DNA of 64,000 nucleotides, from assembly GCF_000499845.2 (NCBI RefSeq), contig NW_027174116.1, positions 1 through 64,000 on the forward strand, read 5' to 3'. The first letter of the stretch is position 1. Each line of letters begins with the position of its first letter. The DNA comes from Phaseolus vulgaris. Taxonomy: Eukaryota; Streptophyta; Magnoliopsida; Fabales; Fabaceae. Both the position numbers and the translations under genes were made by a program. Positions 44,913-55,896 of the stretch are shown here, piece after piece. The notes beneath the pieces were generated by a model that was given only the letters and a program-made list of their open reading frames with translations, was not told the origin of the DNA and did not search any database.

Positions 44913-46428
44913 GTTGGTACACGTCCCGAGGGAGCAGAATGCCAGAGCTGACCTGCTTGCAAAGCTGGCCAGCTCAGGCAAGGGGGTTAGACAGAGGACA
45001 GTGATCCAGGAGACCCTCAAAGCTCCACGTCGTTTCGTGGAAGACAACAGGGTGGATGTCCTCCAGATTTATGCATCAAGGGGAAGGCCGAGGAGTCATT
45101 CCTCATTAACCCAAGATACGCAGAGGGCGCCCCGCATCAGTATATACGCGGGTGTGTCTGAGGAAGAGCAGATGCAGGTTTGTGTCCTGTCCACGGGAGA
45201 CACCTGGATGACGCCCTATAAACGATACCTGGCGGATGGGGCCCTTCCAGTGGACCCTGAAGAGGGTAAGAAAATCAAAAGGAACGCCGTAAGATATACC
45301 TTGGTGGATGGGGTGTTGTTCAGGCACGGTTTCACTCACCCTATCCTGACATGCGTCAGTGGCGATGAGTGTACCAGGATAATGGCGGAGCTACACGAAG
45401 GCATCTGCGGAAGCCATATAGGAGGAAGATCCTTAGCCTCCAAGGTAATACGCGCAGGTTTCTTCTGGCCAACAGTGAAAGAGGATTGCGCACGGCACGC
45501 CCAGCGGTGTAGGCAGTGCCAAAAGCATGCCGACTGGCACAAGGCGCCGCCTGAAGAGTTGTGGTCCATATACAGCCCGTGGCCTTTCCACACATGGGGT
45601 ATTGACATCCTGGGCCCTTTCCCACTGGCAATCAGGCAGATGAAGTATCTGATTGTCGCCATCGAATACTTCACCAAGTGGATAGAAGCAGAGCCCGTGG
45701 CACAAATCACCGCGCATAGGGTACAGCATTTTGTGTGGAGAAACATCGTGTGTCGCTTTGGCGTACCTAGGCGCCTGATATCTGACAATGGGACCCAGTT
45801 CGCCAGTCAGCAGTTAAGAAATCTGTGCGCTGAAGTGGGAATCAAGCAAGTGTTTGCGTCGGTTGAACACCCCCAGACCAATGGACAAGTAGAGTCAGCA
45901 AACAGAGTTCTGCTGAGGGGGTTAAAAAGAAGGTTGGAAAAGGCCAAAGGGGCGTGGGCGGAAGAGGTGCCAAGGATTGTATGGGCATACCACACCACGC
46001 CCCAATCCTCTACTATGGAGACGCCTTTCAGTTTGGTGTACGGGTCGGACGCGATGATTCCAGTAGAAATACACGAAAGCTCACCGCGTTTTCAAAACTT
46101 TGTGGTGGAGGAATCTAATGAGGAGAGGCGGAACCTAGATCTGCTAGAAGAGGCCAGGGAAGAAGCGAGAATAAAAGCTGAAGCGATGAAGAGAAGAGTG
46201 GAGCGGCAATATAGCTCTAAAGTAAAGCCACGACAGTTTCAGGTGGGCGACCTGGTGATGAGGAAAGCTCACCCCTACGAGCTGGAGAATAAGTTGTCTC
46301 CCAAATGGACCGGGCCCTTCAGAGTTACTGAGGCTAAGGGCAACGGTTCATATAACCTGGAGACTTTAGATGGAGGCCCTATCCCGCGCAGTTGGAATGC
46401 AGCCAACTTAAAATTTTATTTCAGTTGA
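44875..46428 (+). pseudogene. Residual pol of E: end of second RNase H and integrase
   Basis: From the junction (YVQLLRG) the frame, shifted by one base relative to gag, covers the last part of the archaeal-type RNase H (ELVHVPREQNARADLLAKLASS) and a complete integrase: HHCC finger (HEGICGSH...CRQCQKH), Asp in WGIDILGPF, Asp in SDNGTQF, Glu in NGQVES, C-terminal SPKWTGPFRV, stop 46428. PR, RT, Ty3-type RNase H and most of the second RNase H are lost (about 2.4 kb relative to F). No ATG suitable for separate translation stands near the start, so expression is doubtful. Confidence 0.88.
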
Positions 46429-46826
46429 TTTATGTAAGCAGCATGTAACAGTTTAGTTGAAGGGGACGCTCTTTTTCCCTTTCGGGGGTTTTTTAATGAG
46501 GTCACCCTAATAAATGGAAAAACCGGTTGAGAAAAAGAAGTGCTTTGGTTTTCAGCCATTATTTTCCCTTGTTAAGGTAATGTGATGCGTCGCCTAGGCC
46601 ATGGCGTCACCAAGGAAGAAGGTGTCGCCTAGGTCTTGGCGTTGCCCAGAAAGAAGGCGTCGCCCAAGTGAAAGCATGCATCGTTGGCAGAACGAGACGA
46701 AAAGAAGTCGTGCGGTATATGAATCGTATGAAAAGTAAAGTGGCATTGTAAAGAATCATGATTTTGGAAAATTGTTGTTACAAGCAACGTTCAGTACAAA
46801 ATGCACAAACATAAACAGGCCGCTTC

Positions 46827-47792
46827 TCAGCGCCCATCAGAGTCATCACTGGAGGAAGGCGAAGCCCCTTTCCCAGCCCGCAGCGCTCGAGTAAGTCGTG
46901 ACCTCTTTTCTTGGCTTATTTTCGAACCTGTGCAAGGGGACAAGATGCGTTAGAGACACCATGAAGAAAGACAGGCACAGTTAGAGAGTAACGAAGGTCG
47001 AAGCTGCTTAAGGCAGTGGTCCTTACTTATGTACTTCTCAAGAGTCCTAGCGTTGAACTCCAAGCTGATCACCGTAGCGGAGTCAAAACCTCCCGCCTTG
47101 GCAAGAATCCGGCAAGCTATTTGATCACTTGGAGCCAGATTCTTGAGGGGTTTGGCTTTGAGGGTTTTTTCCTCTCTCACCCAGTGCAGCGGAAACCCAT
47201 CGAGGGCGTCGGGAACAAGATCAGTGCAGCAGATCTTGAAGAACCGGCCTTTCCACCCCGTGAACGAGCTTTGGAAGGGTGTGAAGAGAACTCTCCCGGG
47301 GACATTGCTAAGAGTTACCCAGAGGTTGTGTCTCTGTCTCTTCACCTCAAAAAAGTGAAGAAAGAGGTCAACCGAGGGTGCACAACCCAGAAACCCAAAG
47401 AGGATATCGAAGGCTTTGACAAAGGCCCAGCTGTTGGGATATAACTGGGCTGGAGCCACGTTGATCTCCGTCAGCAGTTCCTTCTCGAACCGGGAGAAGG
47501 GTAAGCGCACCCCGATGGTCTTGAACACCACCTGGTAAAAGTAAAAGAAAGGGACCCCGTCGTTCGCTCGTCCGTCTCCACACACTGGCTCCCCCAGAGT
47601 GCAAGGGAGCACAGCGATGTCGTCATCGTGCCTCCTTGCGAAGGCCCGATGGTCGTAAGAACACAACTCCCCTTTGTGTTCCCGTACGGCCCTAGTGGAG
47701 AGCAAACATGAACACTCATCAAGAAGTTCACTCGAGGCCCAAGGGTACAAGTCTTTGGGACGGACCCTGGAGGAAGCATCGTGAGAAGACAT
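46827..47792 (-). CDS. Antisense gene beta of E (288 codons, short second exon)
   Basis: ATG 47792 (MSSHDASSRVRPKDLYPWAS). Exon 1 is 47792-47027, intron 47026-46928 (99 nt, GTAAGG...CCTTGCACAG), exon 2 46927-46827 ending TGA; the sum is 867 nt, in frame. Exon 1 is a PF04195-like domain (RFEKELLTEINVAP, YPNSWAFVKAFDIL, SVDLFLHFFEVKRQ, GWKGRFFKICC). Exon 2 codes only a basic, Ser/Asp-rich tail of about 33 residues, without the coiled coil found in all other copies. It differs from gene alpha of the same element at about half of the aligned positions by eye, so it is an old paralogue. Both exons are open. Function not known. Confidence 0.65.
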
Positions 47793-49165
47793 TCTTTAAT
47801 AGGATCAAGATGGCTGGAAATGCAAGGGTTGAGTGAGGGGAGCGAAGGTTAAGACAGCCCTTCGACAGAGAAGAAGGCTGCAAGAAGAAAGGGTGCAAGA
47901 AGAAAGAGCGCAAGTAGGTTATGAAGAGCAAGAAAACGATGAAGATAGTTCCAGAGCTCGAAGAGTTAAATAAAGCGGTTAGAGCGCCAAACGACGTGAA
48001 TGGATGCACCGCACGATTGATACACGTGGCAGAAGATGAAAGGATGACGCTGACACCACTGTTTTTAAAGCAGAAAATGTCCCGTCAACAGAATGTCCAG
48101 TGGTACGATGCGCCGTCGAGAATGAGCCAGGGGTGCAGCAGGAGTCAGAAAATGAAATGACTAGATACCCCACTGACCAGTTAAGCAGCGCCACGTGGAT
48201 CAAGTCGAATGACAGAAGGTCCCATCAGCTGTACAAGAAGCGCCACGCGGATGGCACAGGCAAAGCCTTGGGCTTTTCGCTGTTATCAGGCGTTGGCCAA
48301 GGCAAGAATTAAAGTCAATGTCGAAGTAAAGGTAATGCCCGAGGCGTTGCCAAGAAAGACGTAAAGGGCGACGACAGACGAGAAGTCGCGGGCGTCGCCA
48401 ACCCAAATACCGACTGGCGTTACCTCCCCGATATCCACAGGTAGGAAAGACTGAGGAGGGAGAAGAAATCAGAGAAAGGCAAAGTTAGGTGAAGGCGTAG
48501 CCTCCCCGATACCCACAGGTAGGAAAGACTGTGGAGGGAGACGAGACCGTCAAACACCAGCGAGTCACTGGCAGGATGTTCCCCGATACCCACAGGTAGG
48601 AAAGACTGTGGAGGGAGACGAGACCGTCAAACACCAGCGAGTCACTGGCAGGATGTTCCCCGATACCTATGGGCAGGAAAGACCATGAAAGGAACAAAAA
48701 CCCCACAGCACTCAGCGTTTTAGACACCCGGGGACGATACGGTGCTGCTTTGGCAGGCCTCTCCTTGGGCGTGGGCGCCGAGTGCTGAAAGATCAAAGAA
48801 AGAGCCTTTCGGTATCAGAGTCGTCCCGTGGACGATACGGCGCCACTTAGTGAGCCTCTCCATGGGCGTAAGGGTTGGCGAGCGACCTTACCTCATCATA
48901 CCAAACCGCCCAACGAAGTGTGAGAAACGGGCGGGATACGGATAAAATAAGTAAAGCGTATGAAGGGAAAAGATGGGAACGAGATCGCATAGACGGAGTC
49001 GTATGTGAAAAAGAAATAAGGACAACCATGCGAGTGTCCCGAATCAATAACAAGAGTGTGGATAGTTCAAAGAATTACAAGTTTTTGGCAGATGAAATTA
49101 AAAAGCGAAGGTAAAGAATGAAGAGTTAAGCTTGAAGAGGAAGGTGGCGGATGAGGGGCAGCAGT
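47793..49165 (+). other. Region between the two antisense genes of E: old 3' end with LTR-like remnants
   Basis: Positions 47930-48300 resemble the stretch before 3' LTRs of this lineage (GCGCCAAACGACG, ACACGTGG, CTTTTCGCTG). From 48420 to 48890 come motifs found in the U3 of the E and Tat-3 LTRs. No LTR end or polypurine tract is recognisable, and there is no coding frame I can support. It looks like the relic of an internal 3' end. Confidence 0.5.
48420..48690 (+). repeat. Tandem repeat CCCCGATACCCACAGGTAGGAAAGAC in E
   Basis: Four copies of the core. The last two full units are about 75 bp each (48506-48580 and 48581-48656) and nearly identical. The same core, CCCCGATACCCATGGGTAGGAAAGAC, occurs once in each LTR of E. 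Confidence 0.85.
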
Positions 49166-51412
49166 TCAATCGTTCAAAACCATAGGCACGACCTTCCCGT
49201 CAACTACTTGGTGTGTGGGGTCGCAGTTTGAAAGGTTGACGCCGGGATTCTCGCAGGACGCCTGGGACAGGGCTTCTTGGAACCCCTCCTCGAAGGTGCC
49301 CGCCATCTCCTGGATAAGGGAATTTTTCTCCTTCTCCAGCTCCTCAATGGCGGCGTCTCCGGAGGCCACCTGTTTCTCCAGAGCCTCTTTCTCCACACGA
49401 AGCCGACTAACCTCGACCTGCAGCTCGTTGTAGTCAACTCGGAGAAGGTCCATAGCTTTGGCCTGCGTAGCCAATTCCTCCTCTATCCGTTCCACCTTGG
49501 CAGTTTGTTCACAGAAGCGGTCCTTCAAGTCCTTTTGGGTTTCCGCGTCTGCCTTGACCAATTCCTGAAGACCCGCTACCTGTACTTGGAGAGCGACTTC
49601 ACGAGCGTAGAAGTCAGCCTGGAGCTCCAAGGCCTCTGCCAATTTCCTCTCAGCCTCTGCCCTGGACTCTTGTGCTTGTTTCAGAGAGGAACAATAAGCC
49701 TCGTTCTGGCGTCCCAGGGCCTTCATCTCCTCCTCCAGGGTGGTTGCTTTCGTTTCCAAGGCCTGGAGGGTTTGGGTTTGCAAGACAGCGTTTCTGGCCT
49801 GGGAGCGCCATTCAAGAGCCACCGCCAAGAAGGCCCCCAGATAGAAAGGCATACCTTCCCTCCTGTCGGTACCTTCCGGCATAGTCCCGCCGCTGAAACC
49901 CCTCATCAGATGCATGATTGGAGGGGGAATGGCAATGAAGTCGGCGGCGGCAGAGGCGGCGCAGATTCAGCACCTTCGCCCCTTTCCTCTTGGAGAATCA
50001 TAGGAGGGAGTGAGGTTGCGCTTGGAGGGTTGTCCATAAAGGGGTTCCCTCCCTGCGGCGGCGTCTCTACCAAAAGAGGAACCCGCGCGGATTTTCTCCT
50101 CTTGAAAGGTGCCACGCCTCCTGATTCCTCATCATCTGACAGAATCTCCAAAACCCTTTTTCCTTTGTCAAGGGGGGTTGGAGCCGGTGACGAGGCCGCA
50201 GCTAGGGGCACAGCGGCGATAGGCGAAGGGGAGTTGGGAGTTGGAAGCACGTCAGAGCCAGGAGGAGACGTCGGAGATGGGCTAAAAGCACCTTCAGCAG
50301 TGACTGGCGGCGGCGGCGTCAGAGCCGGCGGGAGAATCGGATTGGCAGTAGGGCTGGAGGAGGCGCCTGCCTTGGCGGCACGAGCATCCTTCAGTGCTTT
50401 CGCCAACATCATTCTTTTGGAAACGCCCATCACCGATCCTACACCAAGGCAGACCAAACAGCAAGGATTAGTATTAAAACAGCTATGCGAATTCACGATA
50501 CGCGAAGAGACGTGAAATGCAAGTAACATGGTACAAGTGTAAAACAAGCATAATAGTATGGGGAAACAAACGATCAATAGCAGGCTGTTCATAGCAAGAA
50601 AGATGAGGGGAGAGCCCCTTACCAAAATAGGTGGTCAGGGCGTGGGCATTGTACTCGCTAGCGACCAGCTTCAAGGTATCAAAGACGATCCCCAACCCCG
50701 CCAAGGCTTTGCTTACCTCCCTATCGGCGGGGGATAGCTCTTCCAGGGTTTTGGCCCTGAGCAATTTGGGGCGTTCCGTCCAGTAAAGGGGGAAGCCATC
50801 CAAAGCTGTGGGATCATGCTTGGCACAGCACACCCTGAAGAACTTCCCTTTCCAGTTCTTGTAAGAATTCTGGAAGAGGGAGAGGAGGATCCTGCCAGCG
50901 ATCCCGGAAAAGCTTACCCAGAAGCTTTTCCCCTGTTTTTTCACCTCAAAAAAATGCAGGAAGACATCTACGGAAGGAGGAATGCCCAGGTATCCACAAA
51001 GAATTTGAAAGCCCCTCACAAATGCCCAGCTGTTGGGATGAAGCTGGGCGGGGGCAGTGTTGATTTCAGTAAGAAGCTCCCGTTCGAAGGGAGTGAACGG
51101 GAGACGCACTCCTACGCGCTTGAACACAGTCTGGTACATGAAGAAGAAGGGTTTCCCCTTTCTAGGTCTGTCGTCCAAACAAACAGGTTCCCCAGGCCTG
51201 CCGGGACGGACGGATATGTGGGCGTCGTGTGTGCGGCAGAAGGCGTTAAAGCTGTACAAATGGGGATCCCCCCGGTGAGCTTCCAGGTCCTGGAAAGAAG
51301 TCAGGCTGGTGCGTTCACTCAGGAGCTCATCGGAGGCCCAGGGGTAGAAGGCTTTGTAGTTGGACTTGGGGGTCGTAGGGGAAGAATCAGGCTCCGCGTT
51401 CGCGCGCGTCAT
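49166..51412 (-). pseudogene. Antisense gene alpha of E: PF04195-like plus coiled coil, probably frameshifted
   Basis: ATG 51412 (MTRANAEPDSSP). Exon 1 is 51412-50623; intron 50622-50439 (184 nt, GTAAGG...TTGGTGTAG); exon 2 begins at 50438 and continues in frame (MGVSKRMMLAKALKDARAAK). Exon 1 carries YPWASDELLSERTS, ERELLTEINTAP, HPNSWAFVRGFQIL, SVDVFLHFFEVKKQGK and NWKGKFFRVCC. Exon 2 has the basic patch KRRKSARVP, a Pro-rich linker and, from 49915 down, a coiled coil ending HQVVDGKVVP. The linker frame ends at 49906 and the coiled coil lies in another frame, overlapping by ten bases. I read this as a single frameshift near 49910, though a second small intron is not excluded. Confidence 0.7.
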
Positions 51413-52142
51413 GGTGAAAATAGATAGCTGGAGAAAGAAGAGAGGAAAAAGGGTTTAGCAAGTTTAGCCATGGCAAGAAGGGGAAAGAACCCCAGGAAGC
51501 GTCACCCACGCGAGAAAAATCAGAGGAGGAAGAAGAAGCGGAGAAATGCAGTAATACGTGAATAACAACAGTCCCAGGCAGTTCAATAAATCAATCTAAT
51601 GCGACGAAGGGAAAAGGTCGTGAGTATCCGAGATCATACCTTTGCTATTGGAATGGAGGCAGCAGAAGGGCACAGGAAGGAGAGCATCGCAGTTGCAGAG
51701 AAAAAAGGTTTTCGAAGGCGATGAACAGTGCGGAGTTGCAGAGCGAATGAATGTAACAGTAGGGTGAGCGCGGGGTTTGGAGTAACTTAAACGTTACATT
51801 TCGCAACTCAAGAGGCGCTAACCTAGGGCCGTGGGATCGTGCCACGCGTCAGAGGATCAATTGCTCAAAGAGAAGCGCGAAGGTCTCTAAAGGAGGTCCG
51901 CGCGATGGGCCACGTGGCGCGCGATAAAGGGTAGCCCAAAAGGTGTAATCATCCCCATTGCAGGGAATGTCCAATCGGTCATGAAGAATACCCCTATGGG
52001 TCAGATAATGTCGCGTCAGTAATTCGAAAATTTGCTGAGTCAGCAGAGAATGACACGTCATCAAGAAAGCACGTGGATGGCGGGGGCAAGGCTCTAGTCT
52101 TTGCGCTGAAGACAAGTCTTCGGCTTAAGACTGGGGGGCTTG
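51413..52142 (-). promoter_or_regulatory. 5'UTR intron and presumed promoter of gene alpha; polypurine tract of E
   Basis: A minus-strand intron spans 51639-51428 (donor AAAG/GTATGATC, acceptor CTTTCTCCAG, 212 nt). CACGTGG lies at about 52070. On the plus strand TTAAGACTGGGGGGCTTG up to 52142 is the polypurine tract. Confidence 0.6.
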
Positions 52143-53380
52143 TGTACCGTCCCGTATCAGGGCGTTGACTAAGTCAAGGTCAAAGTCAACAACAGGAAAG
52201 TCAAAGTCAGCTCGAGGTGTCGCCCAGATGTAGAGACGCCAAGAGGAAGCGTCGCTAAGGCAAGGCGTCGCCTAAGCGAAGGTGTCGCCTAGCTGAAGGC
52301 GTCGCCTAGGTGAAGGCGTCGCCCTGGTGAGGGCGTCGCCAGATTAAACAGTGTAAAAGCAAGGCAATCACGGTGTGGTTCCCCGATACCCATGGGTAGG
52401 AAAGACCATGGAGGGAACGACGTCGTGGGAAAGCCTCAGGTCCCGATATCTCGGGAAAGTAATAAAGAGAAAGAAAAGGTGGCTCCAAGGCCATAGCAAT
52501 AGTATCAGTAAAGGGCGGCCTGACTCGCGAAGTACCCCTGCCGCCCCAGAGACGCCTTCGGGACAGATACGACCCAAGAGGAAGGTCACGCCCAGGATAA
52601 CCGGGTGCAGGGTGTGAGAGGAAGGCAGATACGCTCTCAGAGTAAGTGGCTAGATACTTGGGGGCATGAGTTGGTACCCAAAAAGCCACCCCTAGCGCAG
52701 TAGCACTCCCAAGCAGGAGGACCCACACGTAGAAACGTCCCCAGATGGGCAGAAACGCCCCCAGATGGGGTCATGGTGTCGTGAGGCCCTCCACGTGTAT
52801 GACAGCAATACCGGAATAGAAACACCCTCTAGTCAGGTGCCAGGTAATTAAAGATATTCAACACAGATTCCCTTTTTGGCATTCAGGTACTATTATGGCT
52901 CCCGAGCGTTTCAACGTCTTAAATGCGCTACGTTTCATAATTAAGCGCTTTAATGAGCGCGTTACGTTTGAGTTTAAAAGCGCTTTAAATGCTGGGGCAG
53001 TTTAAATAGCGCTGAGAATGTCGGAAAAAGGGTTGGAACCTTTGGCAAATTTAGGAGAAACTCTCTGGTTGCTTGCCCGTGCTTGAGGATTACGTACAAG
53101 TGACTGGAGAATATTTTTGCCTAAAGGGGACAACACACACACACATATACACAGTTCTTTTACCACCCTTCAAAGTGCTACACGCGGTGCTCAGATACGT
53201 GGGTGGACCGTTTTTTTTGGTGTTTCTTGCTGGCTGACTTGAGCGTTGGAGTGCAAACGGCCGCTAGGGCGCCTTTTTGTCCTCTTTTTTGCAGGAAAGT
53301 TGCAGGCATTCAGTGAGAAGGAGACCTTAGCTGACGATTGAGGCCACGCACGAAGACGTCCCGGTCAACCGGACGGAACA
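52143..53380 (+). repeat. 3' LTR of E (1238 bp)
   Basis: Identical to the 5' LTR apart from repeat-unit losses and about three substitutions; followed by GTGGT (53381-53385). Confidence 0.95.
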
Positions 53381-53773
53381 GTGGTCAGATGAGCCTCTGG
53401 ATCCTCCACGCCGGTAAAAACAGCTTTAACCGGAACCACGCTCGTGGGAATAGGCGTGTCGGTAATCGCCTGAACAAAAGGCATCGGGAAAACACGAGGC
53501 TGCGTCGACGGTGCCACAATCTTCAGCAGAAGAACGTCCCTGCTGCTCCTGAAGAGCTCGACGCAGCTCCTCAGTTACCTTGCTGAGCTCCTCGTTCCTG
53601 GCGCGAGAGGGGACCAGGTCCTCATGTATCCTTGCCTGCTCGACGCGCGAGGCTTCCACAGTTGCCTGCAACGAGCGCATCATCTCTGCCATCTGCGCCA
53701 TGGTCATGGCGGCGTCGCCTTCAGCTGCGACAGGCGCCACGGGACTGGAACGATTGCTTCTCATTTTTCTCAT
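53381..53773 (-). pseudogene. gag N-terminus of D (upstream of E), frameshifted
   Basis: ATG at 53773. The frame codes the N-terminal part of gag (MRSNRSSPVAPVAAEGDAAM and a predicted helix MAEMMRSLQATVEASR). Relative to C one extra base at about 53520 (GAAGATTG for GAAGAG) shifts the frame within the AEEVAPSTPP region. The first five bases, 53381-53385, are the right target duplication of E; the gene continues at 42027. Confidence 0.85.
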
Positions 53774-54136
53774 TAACTTCAGCGAACCACAGAAATACAG
53801 CAAACAACACTTCAACCACGATCGAATCAGCGATCAATCGGAGAAAACTCAAGAAACTGCGCAAGAACCCAAGAACACCGCAAACCTTCGAAGAAAACCA
53901 CAGCTTCACCAAAAACCACCGTTTCCCCGCGAATCAACCAAGCAAACGAAAGAACTCGAATACACCGATCGAAAAGCCAAACGAACGGTTCAAAACGCAA
54001 ACTTCACCGAACGAAACTCAAAGAAACTACGACCGACGGTTGCACCAGCACACAACCACGCCGAAAACCTCGAAAACTTCCACGAACTCACGCTGTGGAT
54101 GGGAGCAAGCTTTACACGGCCCCACGGTGGGCGCCT
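53774..54136 (-). other. Leader and primer-binding site of D
   Basis: Primer-binding site at 54136-54118 (minus strand, AGGCGCCCACCGTGGGGCC), then about 340 bp of untranslated leader before gag. The open frames seen across it (on both strands) continue into the LTR and are chance. Confidence 0.65.
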
Positions 54137-54138
54137 GA

Positions 54139-54916
54139 TGATCCTGCCTGTTGACCGGAGCGCTGGAGAATGCCTCGTCAAAGGATCGACGTGCGCACCG
54201 CTTCTCACCTCCGTTCCTCCTCGGGATCTATCTCAAGAACCTGCGAAGAAACGATACGGCGCCGCTGCGGCCGATCGCACTCCGACGCTCAAGTCAGTGA
54301 CGGTATCACCAAATACTAAGAATGAGAACCGTGCAAATCCTCTCTCACTCGCAAGCGTAAAGTGTAAGAACTGAACGTGCGTACCTCAGAAAGTCTGTTA
54401 AGAGCTCTTATATACCTGGTGGTTTTCTCTCTCCTGGCAGTTACAGACTTGGACACGTGGCTCGTATCCAACTGTACACGTGCCATCATCTGGAGGCTTC
54501 CTGACTTGGCGCTGCTTCTACTCTTTTTTTGGCTAAGTTACTTATGCATGGTACTGCCCAGTGCATAGCTAACTTAGGAGTGCGATCTCTACTAAAACTG
54601 GCGAGTTAGGGCCTTCATACACCTTCCCTGTGGTCTCGTCGGCCGCCTTCATAATCTGCTTCTCCTTCGTCTTCGGCGATGTGCTTATTCTGGCGATCTC
54701 CGACTGCTTGGTCGCCTGAGTCTACATCTGGCGACTTCATCTTCAACCTGGCGATCGCCTATTCTGGTAAACTGGAAATCGGAACACGCCAACTTAACAA
54801 TCGGCGACCACATGTGCCTCCCGACTTCCTTCCTATCTGCCAACCTGGCGCCTTGTCAACATGCCTACACTGTAGCAGGATGCCACGTCATCACACCCGT
54901 CCACTAGGGCGGTACA
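54139..54916 (-). repeat. 5' LTR of D (778 bp)
   Basis: On the minus strand TGTACCGCCC (54916) to GGATCA (54139), next to the primer-binding site. Complement of TATATAAG at 54407-54414; CACGTG at 54454-54459 and 54477-54482, again 45 and 23 bp apart. Confidence 0.95.
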
Positions 54917-55135
54917 AAGATCAAGAAGAAGTAGAGGCACAAATGGAGGACGCCCATGGAGGTCAAAGCCCACCTCAAAGGCTTACAAGAAGCATGTTCA
55001 AAGCTTTAGGAGCTAGGGGACAATTATTTTCTCTTTTTGTAATTTCTTTGGTTGAAGGTGCTTAGAGGGAAACATTAGAAACCTCTTTTGTTATAGCATC
55101 TTTTAGGCTTTAGTTAGGAGCTTTAGGATGGGGGG

Positions 55136-55896
55136 TGCGTTAGTAGATAGGTGTAGGAGTAGAATAGGAGGTGCCAAAGTGAAGGAAGAGGTCACACCTT
55201 CCTCATGCATGGTTTTAGGCGCCGGTTTTAAATAGGTTTAGGAGGGAATTTTGAATTCTCTTAGCTTTGTTTTTCAGCACCTTAGGCTATAAATAGAGGT
55301 GCTCCCTTTGTAAAATTCAGATTGGAATTGAGAGTAAAGAAACTATACTCAAATTTTGAGTGAGCATTGGAGAGCTTTTGAGCCTTCTTCTCTAGTCTTA
55401 TCTTGAAGGATCCATGGTGTCCTCAAGGGGCGGCAGCACACTCATCTAGGAGCAACCATCCTTCTAGTGGCGTGATCATCCAACCTTACATCCATCTTCA
55501 TGAGCATTCTTTTCTCCTTCCTTCCTTCTCTTTCAATTGTTCATGTTTAAGCTTGTTTCCTTGAAATTCTGTCTTGTGTTCTTGAGCTTTGGTTCGGCTG
55601 TTCTTATTTTCCAGCAATCATTTTCAGTTCTTTGCCTTTTAATTTCATTTTTGTTCGGTTCAATTTGTTTCTTATCCAATTCTGTTCGGTGTTTTTAAGT
55701 TTTACCTCTTTTTGTTGGTTCAATTTGACAATATGAGGAACTTCCATGTGAGTTTGGATTTGGTGCTAATTTGGTGAGTTCTTGACTTAGAACATTGATC
55801 CAATTCTAAGAAAAAAGTGCCTAACAATTTTCCAACTCAAGTTGATTCCTAAGAATGTCAAGAATCATTCTCTTCTTTGCTATTGGAATCACATCA
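55136..55896 (+). repeat. LTR of family B (about 761 bp)
   Basis: TGCGTTAGTAGATAGG after the polypurine tract; ends GGAATCACATCA just before the primer-binding site. CTATAAATAGAGG at about 55287 is a likely TATA box. The reverse complement of its first 450 bases is at 11578-12031 plus 23096-23111. Confidence 0.75.

Larger units (their letters stand above)
42028..53380 (+). mobile_element. Tat element E (11.35 kb): gag and integrase without PR/RT, and two antisense genes
   Basis: E is bounded by LTRs of 1298 and 1238 bp and an exact GTGGT duplication. Its family is distinct from A. The length difference between the LTRs is explained by three 17-bp minisatellite units, a 10-bp unit and one extra base; otherwise I find about three substitutions (about 0.25%), so it is the youngest insertion here (of the order of 0.1 million years at 1.3e-8). 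Internally about 2.4 kb of pol is missing, and the 3' region is enlarged by a second antisense gene with an LTR-like stretch between the two. Confidence 0.93.
31684..54916 (-). mobile_element. Tat element D (family A, minus strand), split by E
   Basis: D has a 3' LTR at 31684-32460 and a 5' LTR at 54139-54916, with gag-pol, hairpin array and antisense gene between. Element E (42028-53380) is inserted in its gag. Without E, D is about 11.9 kb. It sits in the pol end of family B. The flanks are AAGGAT on the left and AAGAT on the right; the uninterrupted family B copy reads CAACAAGATCAAG, so the left duplication has gained a G. Its LTRs differ at about seven positions by eye (about 0.9%). Confidence 0.92.

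Noticed and set aside
48506..48690. Repeats with short intervals that could suggest a CRISPR-like array
   Set aside because: Plant retrotransposon context; the intervals are themselves repeated (75-bp tandem units), so there are no unique spacers.
49277..50515. 412-codon plus-strand frame in element E
   Set aside because: Exact shadow of the antisense gene alpha, whose domains and splice sites are conserved in other copies.
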